This document shows, piece by piece, positions 45,617 through 53,551 of a stretch of DNA of 64,000 bases. Position 1 is the stretch's first letter, and every line of letters starts with the position of its first letter. The stretch covers positions 62,001 through 126,000 of the forward strand of contig NZ_PYLO01000005.1 of assembly GCF_003024715.1 (NCBI RefSeq). Direction: 5' to 3'. The translations under genes were made by a program, and so were the position numbers. The notes below the pieces were generated by a model that worked only from the letters and a program-made list of their open reading frames with translations, did no database searches and was not told the origin of the DNA. This stretch comes from Clostridium fessum. GTDB taxonomy: Bacteria > Bacillota > Clostridia > Lachnospirales > Lachnospiraceae.

Positions 45617-48250
45617 TTATTTCTCAGCGATTGCAGCCTGAGCAGCAGCCAGACGAGCGATCGGCACACGGAACGGTGAGCAGGATACATAGTCAAGACC
45701 AATCTTGTGGCAGAACTCTACGGAAGACGGGTCGCCGCCGTGCTCGCCGCAGATACCTACATGAAGGGTCGGGCGCTCTGCTTTACCTAACTTGATCGCC
45801 ATCTCCATGAGCTTACCTACGCCAGTCTGATCCAGTTTTGCAAATGGATCGCTCTCGAAGATCTTCTTGTCATAGTAAGCATTCAGGAACTTGCCTGCAT
45901 CATCACGGGAGAAGCCGTAGGTCATCTGAGTTAAGTCGTTTGTACCGAAGCAGAAGAATTCAGCCTCTTTTGCGATGTCGTCAGCGGTCAGAGCTGCACG
46001 CGGGATCTCGATCATGGTACCTACTTCGTACTTCAGATCAACGCCTGCTGCTGCGATCTCCTCGTCAGCGGTCTTCACAACGATATCTTTTACATATTTT
46101 AACTCTTTCGCATCGCAAGCGAGCGGAATCATGATCTCCGGTTTTACGGACCAGTCAGCGTGAGCTTTCTGTACGTTGATAGCTGCACGGATAACTGCCT
46201 TGGTCTGCATAACAGCGATCTCCGGATAGGTAACTGCCAGACGAAGTCCACGGTGACCCATCATCGGGTTAAACTCATGCAGGGAAGCAATCAGGTTCTT
46301 GATGAACTCTACAGATTTGCCCTGAGCGTCAGCCAGTTTCTTGATGTCCTCTTCCTCAGTCGGAACGAACTCATGCAGCGGCGGATCCAGGAAACGGATA
46401 GTTACCGGGTTGCCCTCCAGAGCCTCGAACAGACCTTCGAAGTCGCCCTGCTGATACGGAAGGATCTTATCCAGAGCTGCTTCTCTCTCTTCTACAGTGT
46501 CAGCACAGATCATCTCACGGAAAGCAGCGATTCTGTCTTCCTCGAAGAACATATGCTCGGTACGGCAAAGACCGATACCCTCAGCGCCAAGCTCTCTAGC
46601 CTTCTTAGCATCTGCCGGTGTATCTGCGTTTGTACGAACTTTCAGTCTTCTGAACTTGTCAGCCCATGCCATAACGCGACCGAATGTACCAGCGATAGTA
46701 GCATCTACGGTCTTGATCTCACCTTCGTAAATATTACCGGTTGTACCATCGATGGAGATGAAGTCTCCCTCGTTGAATACTTTACCAGCTAAAGTGAATT
46801 TCTTATTCTCTTCATCCATAGCGATGTCGCCGCATCCGGATACACAGCAGGTACCCATACCACGAGCAACTACAGCTGCGTGAGAGGTCATACCACCACG
46901 AACGGTTAAGATACCCTGAGCAACCTTCATACCGGTTATATCTTCCGGAGAAGTCTCAAGACGAACTAAGATAACTTTCTCGCCCTTCTCAGCCCATTTC
47001 TCAGCATCTTCTGCGGTGAATACAACTTTACCGCAAGCAGCACCCGGAGAAGCACCTAAGCCTTTTCCAAGCGGAGTAGCTGCCTTTAATGCAGCAGCGT
47101 CAAACTGCGGATGCAGCAGTGTATCGAGGTTACGCGGGTCGATCATAGCGACTGCTTCTTCCTCTGTCTTATGACCTTCATCTACCAGGTCGCAAGCGAT
47201 CTGCAGCGCAGCCTGAGCAGTTCTCTTACCGTTACGGCACTGTAACATGTAGAGTTTCTTGTTCTCTACGGTGAACTCCATATCCTGCATATCATGGTAG
47301 TGGTTCTCAAGCACATCACAAACCTTGATGAAATCTGCATATGCCTCCGGGAACTCCTGCTCCATCTGTGCGATCGGCATCGGAGTACGAACACCAGCAA
47401 CAACGTCCTCGCCCTGTGCGTTCTTTAAGAACTCGCCCATCAGCTTCTTCTCGCCGGTTGCCGGGTCACGGGTAAATGCAACACCTGTACCAGACTCATC
47501 GTTTAAGTTACCGAATACCATCGGCATTACGTTTACTGCAGTACCCCAGGAATACGGAATATCATTATCTCTTCTGTATACGTTCGCACGTGGGTTGTCC
47601 CAGGAACGGAATACAGCTTCGATCGCTAATTTTAACTGAACAACCGGATCAGACGGGAAGTCCTCACCTAACTGTTTCTTATACTCAGCCTTAAACTGCT
47701 CTGCCAGAGTCTTTAAGTCAGCTGCGGTCAGCTCTATGTCGTAGTGAACGCCTTTTTCTGCTTTCATCTTGTCGATGAGCTGCTCGAAGTATTTCTTACC
47801 AACCTCCATAACGACATCTGAGAACATCTGGATGAAACGTCTGTAGGAGTCATATACAAATCGCTCAAATTTCGGGTCCGGGTTGCCTGCGATCATCGCT
47901 GCAACTACCTCGTCATTTAAACCAAGGTTTAAGATGGTATCCATCATACCTGGCATGGATGCTCTCGCACCGGAACGAACCGATACTAACAGTGGGTTCT
48001 TCAGATCGCCAAATTTCTTTCCATTGAGCTCTTCCATCTTCTTAACGCCTTCCATGGTCTGTGCCATGATCTCGTCGTTAATCTTGCGACCATCTTCGTA
48101 ATACTGGGTACAAGCCTCAGTTGTGATTGTAAATCCCTGTGGAACCGGCAGACCGATGCTTGTCATCTCCGCCAGGTTCGCTCCCTTTCCTCCCAGCAGG
48201 TTACGCATGGTCATGTCGCCCTCGCTAAACATATAAACCCATTTTGCCAT
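45617..48250 (-). CDS. ppdK: Pyruvate, phosphate dikinase
   Basis: Interconverts PEP, AMP and PPi with pyruvate, ATP and Pi. The 877-residue enzyme has the N-terminal ATP-grasp region (LLGGKGANLAEM near residue 20), the phosphohistidine loop GGMTSHAAVVARGMG near 455, the PEP-binding GLCRTEHMFF and the catalytic cysteine in GICGEHGGDPSS near the C-terminus. AGGAGG precedes the ATG. It follows glyQS, the order seen in several Firmicutes. In an anaerobe with Rnf and PPi-based metabolism it can run in the glycolytic direction. Confidence 0.98.
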   Translation of the reverse strand: MAKWVYMFSEGDMTMRNLLGGKGANLAEMTSIGLPVPQGFTITTEACTQYYEDGRKINDEIMAQTMEGVKKMEELNGKKFGDLKNPLLVSVRSGARASMPGMMDTILNLGLNDEVVAAMIAGNPDPKFERFVYDSYRRFIQMFSDVVMEVGKKYFEQLIDKMKAEKGVHYDIELTAADLKTLAEQFKAEYKKQLGEDFPSDPVVQLKLAIEAVFRSWDNPRANVYRRDNDIPYSWGTAVNVMPMVFGNLNDESGTGVAFTRDPATGEKKLMGEFLKNAQGEDVVAGVRTPMPIAQMEQEFPEAYADFIKVCDVLENHYHDMQDMEFTVENKKLYMLQCRNGKRTAQAALQIACDLVDEGHKTEEEAVAMIDPRNLDTLLHPQFDAAALKAATPLGKGLGASPGAACGKVVFTAEDAEKWAEKGEKVILVRLETSPEDITGMKVAQGILTVRGGMTSHAAVVARGMGTCCVSGCGDIAMDEENKKFTLAGKVFNEGDFISIDGTTGNIYEGEIKTVDATIAGTFGRVMAWADKFRRLKVRTNADTPADAKKARELGAEGIGLCRTEHMFFEEDRIAAFREMICADTVEEREAALDKILPYQQGDFEGLFEALEGNPVTIRFLDPPLHEFVPTEEEDIKKLADAQGKSVEFIKNLIASLHEFNPMMGHRGLRLAVTYPEIAVMQTKAVIRAAINVQKAHADWSVKPEIMIPLACDAKELKYVKDIVVKTADEEIAAAGVDLKYEVGTMIEIPRAALTADDIAKEAEFFCFGTNDLTQMTYGFSRDDAGKFLNAYYDKKIFESDPFAKLDQTGVGKLMEMAIKLGKAERPTLHVGICGEHGGDPSSVEFCHKIGLDYVSCSPFRVPIARLAAAQAAIAEK

Positions 48251-48329
48251 AAGTATTTTCCTCCTATACTCGTTTATGTTTTACATTCACATATTTGTAT
48301 TTATGTGAAAGATAAAAGCCATCGTGAAT

Positions 48330-48357
48330 ATTATAACATAAACTGCGGTCTAGTAAA
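48330..48357 (-). promoter_or_regulatory. Promoter of ppdK
   Basis: Minus strand: -35 TTTACT (48352-48357), 16-base spacer, perfect extended -10 TGTTATAAT (hexamer 48330-48335). The 334-base gap 48251-48584 otherwise holds the glyQS terminator and AT-rich sequence with no visible gene. Confidence 0.65.
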
Positions 48358-48521
48358 GAGTTTTTTTGAATTCTTTCCAACTTTTTTTCGATCAATATAT
48401 ATTTTTTTGTAATTTTCGTGAATATTAAATGAGATGACTATCCAGAACAGTGCCTAATCTGGCCCAAAATAAATTTCGTTCTTTGCAAAATGCCAAAAAT
48501 GTCACAAGCCCTCTCTAACAC

Positions 48522-48570
48522 AAAAAGCAGAAACCATCTCCTATTTTCTGGAATATGGTTTCTGCTTTTT
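48522..48570. terminator. Bidirectional terminator after glyQS
   Basis: Perfect 16-base inverted repeat (48522-48537 and 48555-48570; AAAAAGCAGAAACCAT and its complement) with A5/T6 flanks, 15 bases past the glyQS stop. Confidence 0.92.
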
Positions 48571-48584
48571 TGTTTATTTAAAGA

Positions 48585-49973
48585 TTAGAAACGGAACTTA
48601 TCCTCAAAGTAGTTCTTTAACTCGGCGATCGGCACACGTACCTGTTCCATGGTATCACGGTCACGGACGGTAACAGCCTGGTCGGTCTCCGACTCGAAGT
48701 CGTAAGTGATGCAGAACGGAGTACCGATCTCATCCTGACGGCGGTAACGCTTACCAATGTTTCCTCTGTCGTCGAACTCGCAGTTGTAGTACTTGGAAAG
48801 CTCTGCGTAGATCTTCTCTGCTCCCTCGTTAAGCTTCTTGGACAGCGGAAGCACACCGATCTTAACCGGTGCGATAGCCGGATGGAAGTGAAGAACGGTT
48901 CTTACATCGCCCTCTCCGATCTCTTCCTCATCGTATGCAGCACACAGGAATGCCAGGGTTACACGGTCAGCACCCAGTGACGGCTCAATCACATACGGGA
49001 TATATTTCTCCTTCTTCTCATCATCGAAGTAGGTCATATCCTGACCGGAGGTGTTCTGATGCTGGGTCAGATCGTAATCGGTACGGTCTGCGATACCCCA
49101 CAGCTCGCCCCATCCGAACGGGAACAGAAATTCCAGATCGGTCGTCGCCTTGCTGTAGAAGCACAACTCTTCCGGAGAATGGTCGCGCGCGCGCATCTCA
49201 TCCGGCTTGATGCCAAGTGTCTGCAGCCAGTCGATGCAGTGCTGTTTCCAGTATGCAAACCACTCAAGGTCGGTTCCCGGTTCACAGAAGAACTCCAGCT
49301 CCATCTGCTCGAACTCTCTGGTACGGAAAGTAAAGTTACCCGGTGTGATCTCGTTACGGAAAGATTTACCGATCTGACCGATACCAAACGGGATCTTCTT
49401 GCGGGAGGTTCTCTGTACGTTCTTGAAGTTTACAAAGATACCCTGTGCAGTCTCCGGACGCAGATATACGGTGTTTTTTGCATCCTCGGTAACTCCCTGG
49501 AAAGTCTTGAACATCAGGTTAAACTGACGAATGTCGGTGAAATCATGCTTGCCGCAGCTCGGACAGCAGATGTTATTGTCATCAATGTACTGTTTCATCT
49601 GCTCCTGGGACCAGCCGTCTACGGAACCCTCGATCTCGATGTTGTGCTCTGCCATATAGTCCTCGATGAGCTTATCTGCACGGAAACGCTCTTTACAGCT
49701 CTTGCAGTCCATCAGCGGGTCAGAGAAGCCGCCCAGATGTCCAGATGCCACCCATGTCTGGGAGTTCATGAGAATCGCACAGTCTACACCTACGTTGTAC
49801 GGGCTTTCCTGAATAAATTTCTGCCACCATGCACGTTTTACATTGTTTTTCAGTTCTACGCCCAGATTGCCGTAGTCCCATGTATTGGCAAGGCCGCCGT
49901 AAATCTCAGAACCCGGATATACAAATCCTCTTGATTTTGCGAGCGCCACGATTTTGTCCATCGTCTTTTCCAT
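48585..49973 (-). CDS. glyQS: Glycyl-tRNA synthetase, single-chain (alpha2) type
   Basis: Charges tRNA-Gly. The 462-residue protein is the dimeric class II type, with [27 protein letters not shown] (two adjoining blocks) at the N-terminus, class II motif 2 [14 protein letters not shown], motif 3 [10 protein letters not shown] and the C-terminal anticodon-binding domain ([17 protein letters not shown]). The CxxC pairs CKSC near residue 80 and CCPSC near residue 136 suggest a bound zinc. AGGAGG precedes the ATG. I saw no T-box in the 95 bases upstream. Confidence 0.97.
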   Translation of the reverse strand: MEKTMDKIVALAKSRGFVYPGSEIYGGLANTWDYGNLGVELKNNVKRAWWQKFIQESPYNVGVDCAILMNSQTWVASGHLGGFSDPLMDCKSCKERFRADKLIEDYMAEHNIEIEGSVDGWSQEQMKQYIDDNNICCPSCGKHDFTDIRQFNLMFKTFQGVTEDAKNTVYLRPETAQGIFVNFKNVQRTSRKKIPFGIGQIGKSFRNEITPGNFTFRTREFEQMELEFFCEPGTDLEWFAYWKQHCIDWLQTLGIKPDEMRARDHSPEELCFYSKATTDLEFLFPFGWGELWGIADRTDYDLTQHQNTSGQDMTYFDDEKKEKYIPYVIEPSLGADRVTLAFLCAAYDEEEIGEGDVRTVLHFHPAIAPVKIGVLPLSKKLNEGAEKIYAELSKYYNCEFDDRGNIGKRYRRQDEIGTPFCITYDFESETDQAVTVRDRDTMEQVRVPIAELKNYFEDKFRF

Positions 49974-50068
49974 TTGTCTTGTCCTCCTGATTCATTTATC
50001 ATTGTACCCGTCCCCGCCTCTTCTTTCGATATCTGGCAGATGGACGAATTTAACAATCATTCTGTTTT

Positions 50069-50728
50069 TTATCTTTTAAAAATCACATAAGCCGTGCCTG
50101 TTTCCGGCAGACTGACGGTTGAATCGTCTTTTAACTCGGTATTCGAACTGCGGTAAAGCACTTTTCCGCCGACCATCAGCGTCGCACCGCCCTCGCTCCG
50201 GACTGCCATGCCGCTCTTTTCATTTTGAACCGTATCCGTTCCGGCTTCGCTTCCATCTGCCTTTACCAGCTCACCCTCGGAAAACCATCCATCGGCAATC
50301 GCCTCCGAAAGCGGCTTTGCCTCCAGCGCCGTCAGGGAGTTGCTGGTGTCCTCGTTGTCATTCGTCTCTCCGAATGCTTTCAGATCTTCAAAGGAAGCAT
50401 AATCAAAGATCGCAGTCACCGTGTCTTTTCCCGCCTTCACACTTTTCAATGCTGCCGGCAATCTCTCGGCATTTTTCTGGTTCTGTGCCAGCGCCCCGGC
50501 GCCTTTTTCTTCATTAAAATGAATCACTGCCGTCTCTAAATACTGCTTTAATTCATTCTCATCGACCGAAATACCGCCGGTCTGCTCCACCAGAGCACTC
50601 GACAGCGCTCCGTCTTTTGCCACATATACGCAGCTCTCCGAAGGGGAAAAGGCGGTTTCCCGTGAGCCACAGCCGGACAGCATCACACCCACGGTACACG
50701 CTGCCAGAAGAAATCCTCTTTTTTTCAT
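50069..50728 (-). CDS. Lipoprotein of unknown function
   Basis: A 219-residue exported lipoprotein: MKKRGFLLAACTVGVMLSGC, lipidated Cys20, then a soluble domain with no family I recognise (CVYVAKDGALSSALVEQ, AVIHFNEEKGAG, and a final small domain with TLMVGGKVLYRS and GTAYVIFKR). The longest frame adds 13 codons; GGGAGG before the ATG at 50728 decides the start. It sits between the acyltransferase and glyQS with its own promoter. Confidence 0.85.
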   Translation of the reverse strand: MKKRGFLLAACTVGVMLSGCGSRETAFSPSESCVYVAKDGALSSALVEQTGGISVDENELKQYLETAVIHFNEEKGAGALAQNQKNAERLPAALKSVKAGKDTVTAIFDYASFEDLKAFGETNDNEDTSNSLTALEAKPLSEAIADGWFSEGELVKADGSEAGTDTVQNEKSGMAVRSEGGATLMVGGKVLYRSSNTELKDDSTVSLPETGTAYVIFKR

Positions 50729-50775
50729 TGCTCTTCCTCCCAAGCGCAAAAATGCTCCTACAACCAAGTTTTTAT

Positions 50776-50804
50776 AGTATACCTGCTTTTCTATGTATTT
50801 TCAA
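50776..50804 (-). promoter_or_regulatory. Promoter of the lipoprotein (and possibly glyQS)
   Basis: Minus strand: -35 TTGAAA (50799-50804), 17-base spacer, -10 TATACT (50776-50781). No terminator was seen between the lipoprotein gene and glyQS, so both may depend on it. Confidence 0.65.
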
Positions 50805-50883
50805 GACTTGGACCTGAAAAAACGCATACTCGCACTTCCGTTTCCAGAGATACCTGCCTTTCAACCGTAAATCCTGCTTTTTG

Positions 50884-51909
50884 TCAACGTCCCCCATTCA
50901 GGGTCTTCCAGATGTCCGGACGGTACCTCCGCAACACGCGCGCCGCCTGATAACAGAGTGTCACTGCAAGTAGCGGCATGCACACATACATAAACATCGA
51001 AACCAGCTGGCTGCCCGGAAATAGCAGCGCCGCCGCCTTATTGAGGAAACGGACCACCACAAAGTGCGTCGCATAGATAAAAAAGGTGCAGGTCATAAAC
51101 GGTCTGACTTCTCCCAGCCAGCGCTCGTTTACCATCATCCAGATACCGATGACTGCCAGAAGCTGGTAGAGAACGATTCCCGGCACAAAATAGTGGGTAT
51201 AATAGCTCCTGCTGAGCACGATTCCCACTGCCAGCAGGCACACCCCCAGTGCCGCCCGCTTCCACGACCATACCGCCTCCGCCCATTTTCTCCCGTGCAG
51301 CGCCGCATAGGCGGCAAAGGAATAATAAATCAGGGCGTCCAGATTCAGCTCCGGCAGCGCCACCCCCTTGAAAAGTGCCACAAGCAGCACCAGCAGAAAT
51401 GCCGCGCCGGTCCAGATATTTTTCAGAAACAGATACAGCACCGGTGCCAGCAGCACCAGCAAAATGATCTGATACATGAACCAGAACACCGGATTGAAGG
51501 TATACTTGGTGATCGCCTGCCATGCCCCGGACGTCGTGATCACCAGATCCGTCCGGTTGGCGATCGTCTGCAGTCCCGGAATCCGGCTCGCCGCCACATA
51601 CGCCACGTAGTAGATAGTATTCCAGAGCAGGTACGGAACCAGAAGCGAATGCAGACGTTTATTTAATTTTTCTCCCAGCCGCTTCATCGTGAAGTTCCGG
51701 TAGAACAGGTAGGCAGACAGCATGATAAAGCATGGGATGTCCACCCGCAGAATTTCCTGCATGACCGGGTACTGGAAATGCCACCACGGTGCGTCCTGCC
51801 CCAGTTCCGGGAAAAACAGATCCGCGTTGCCGGAATGCGTCCAGATGACCATGAGGCAGCAGATGAAATTGAACCAGGCGATTTTCTGGTGGAATTTGGC
51901 TTCTGGCAT
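50884..51909 (-). CDS. Acyltransferase family 3 membrane protein
   Basis: A 341-residue protein with about ten membrane helices of the acyltransferase-3 type, which transfer acetyl or other acyl groups to surface polysaccharides or wall components. N-terminal features are IAWFNFICCLMVIWTHSGNADLF, with the family's conserved His, and the amphipathic FYRNFTMKRLGEKLNKRL. Acceptor unknown. GGGAGGAG precedes the ATG. It follows recO by 30 bases and separates recO from the glyQS block. Confidence 0.88.
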   Translation of the reverse strand: MPEAKFHQKIAWFNFICCLMVIWTHSGNADLFFPELGQDAPWWHFQYPVMQEILRVDIPCFIMLSAYLFYRNFTMKRLGEKLNKRLHSLLVPYLLWNTIYYVAYVAASRIPGLQTIANRTDLVITTSGAWQAITKYTFNPVFWFMYQIILLVLLAPVLYLFLKNIWTGAAFLLVLLVALFKGVALPELNLDALIYYSFAAYAALHGRKWAEAVWSWKRAALGVCLLAVGIVLSRSYYTHYFVPGIVLYQLLAVIGIWMMVNERWLGEVRPFMTCTFFIYATHFVVVRFLNKAAALLFPGSQLVSMFMYVCMPLLAVTLCYQAARVLRRYRPDIWKTLNGGR

Positions 51910-51939
51910 ATAAACAGCTCCTCCCTGGATAGTTGTATG

Positions 51940-52587
51940 TTATGTAATCGTCTGCAATATCTCCAATGAGTGAAAACTTTTATCTACATACGCCCTCTTA
52001 TTCCGCTCCACATTCGCCGCAAATTGTGCAAATGCATCTTCTTTCAGAAGAAATGTATACAACTTCTCGATCGGCGCGTAGATGACGTACTGCCAGGCGT
52101 AGCGTGCGGAGTCTCCGGCGCGCAGGGGTGGATCTTCGGTGTATTCGCCGTTGATGACCATGATTTTTAACTCGAAGATACGCTGTACAAGTTTGTTGGG
52201 GAGTGCGGGTTTTAGGAGGGCGCGGAAGGACTGGTAGAGTAATCGCAGCATTTCTCTTGCCTCCAGACCTTCTCTTCCGAAGTATTCGGCGAATTCAGCA
52301 AAATAGGAGGCGTAGCAGGCGCACTCAACGTCCTGTTCAAGTCCTTCGAAATAGTTTTCGATCTCCGCGCCATAAAGATTGTAGGCATCCCGCGTCTCAG
52401 AAAGTGTGAAGGTTCCAAATGCGAAAGGCCGGCTTGCCGCACGCAGCAAACTTCCAGTGCGCTTCGCCCCGCGGGCAAATGCCGTGATTTTTCCGCGGTC
52501 TCCCGTCAGGAGAATCAGACGTTTATCAAATTCACCGACCGGGGCTGCATAAAGCACCATTCCGGTTGTCTGTATCAAATCTCGCAT
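51940..52587 (-). CDS. recO: DNA repair protein RecO
   Basis: RecO loads RecA with RecF and RecR at gaps and anneals ssDNA. The N-terminal OB fold is clear (GMVLYAAPVGEFDKRLILLTGDRGKITAFARGAKR in two blocks), then the helical domain (YFAEFAEYFGREGLEAREMLRLLYQSF). At 215 residues it is shorter than the 240-260 typical of Firmicutes, and the paired cysteines of the C-terminal zinc site are absent. It lies 20 bases downstream of era, a common arrangement. Confidence 0.93.
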   Translation of the reverse strand: MRDLIQTTGMVLYAAPVGEFDKRLILLTGDRGKITAFARGAKRTGSLLRAASRPFAFGTFTLSETRDAYNLYGAEIENYFEGLEQDVECACYASYFAEFAEYFGREGLEAREMLRLLYQSFRALLKPALPNKLVQRIFELKIMVINGEYTEDPPLRAGDSARYAWQYVIYAPIEKLYTFLLKEDAFAQFAANVERNKRAYVDKSFHSLEILQTIT

Positions 52588-52607
52588 GCAGCCCTTCCTT
52601 CCCTCAC

Positions 52608-53525
52608 TTAAATTTCTTTCGGGTTATATCCGTAATTCTTCATATACATATCGCTGTCTCTCCACTCCCGGCGCACTTTAACCCAGAGTTTCAGGTTGAC
52701 CTTCGTGTCCATCAGATTTTCAATTTCCATCCGGGCAGCGGTTCCGATACGTTTTAACATCGATCCGCCTTTTCCGATGATGATGCCCTTGTGGGAATCG
52801 CGCTCGCACACGATCGTTGCATCCACGTCGATGATGCCGTTTGGGCGCTCTTTCATCTGGTCGATGACAACTGCAATGCCGTGCGGGATCTCGTCGTCCA
52901 GCATCCGAAGCGCTTTCTCGCGGATCAGCTCCGCTGCGATCTGGCGCATCGGCTGGTCGGTGACGGTATCCTCATCGTAAAACTGCGGACCTGCCGGGAG
53001 ATATTTAAAAATACTGCTCTTGACATCCTCGATATTCATCTCTTTGAGAGCCGAAACCGGGATAATCTCCGCAAAATTCAAAATATCCTTATATGCCGCG
53101 ATAAAGGTCAGAATCTCTTCCTTCGATTTGACCGTATCAATTTTATTAATAACCAGAATGACCGGCGTCTTGATCTTCGAAAGCTGCTCTGCAATGTGAC
53201 GCTCGCCTGCCCCGATGAAGGTGGTCGGCTCTACCAGCCAGAGAATCACGTCAACCTCTTTTAACGTATTCTCTGCGACATTGACCATGTACTCGCCCAG
53301 CTTGTTTTTCGCCTTGTGGATACCCGGTGTGTCCAGAAAAATGATCTGTCCGCGCTCGTCTGTGTAAACCGTCTGGATACGGTTCCGGGTCGTCTGCGGC
53401 TTCTCAGATGTGATCGCGATCTTCTGTCCGATCAGGTGGTTCATCAGCGTGGATTTGCCGACATTCGGACGCCCGATCAGGGTCACAAAGCCAGATTTAA
53501 ACTCTTTTGTATCTGTATTTGCCAT
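52608..53525 (-). CDS. era: GTPase Era
   Basis: Essential GTPase for 16S rRNA maturation and 30S assembly. G1 GRPNVGKST, G2 region KPQTTRNRIQ, G3 DTPGIH, G4 NKID, and a C-terminal KH domain (KGIIIGKGGSMLKRIG). The longest frame starts at a GTG; the ATG at 53525 has GAAAGGA before it and gives 305 residues. It is 26 bases downstream of the M16 protease gene and 20 bases upstream of recO. Confidence 0.97.
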   Translation of the reverse strand: MANTDTKEFKSGFVTLIGRPNVGKSTLMNHLIGQKIAITSEKPQTTRNRIQTVYTDERGQIIFLDTPGIHKAKNKLGEYMVNVAENTLKEVDVILWLVEPTTFIGAGERHIAEQLSKIKTPVILVINKIDTVKSKEEILTFIAAYKDILNFAEIIPVSALKEMNIEDVKSSIFKYLPAGPQFYDEDTVTDQPMRQIAAELIREKALRMLDDEIPHGIAVVIDQMKERPNGIIDVDATIVCERDSHKGIIIGKGGSMLKRIGTAARMEIENLMDTKVNLKLWVKVRREWRDSDMYMKNYGYNPKEI

Positions 53526-53551
53526 CTTGTTTCCTTTCACTTACATTTTGT

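Noticed and set aside
49974-50068. A search for a T-box in front of glyQS
   Set aside because: Only 95 bases separate it from the lipoprotein gene and no T-box sequence is visible.
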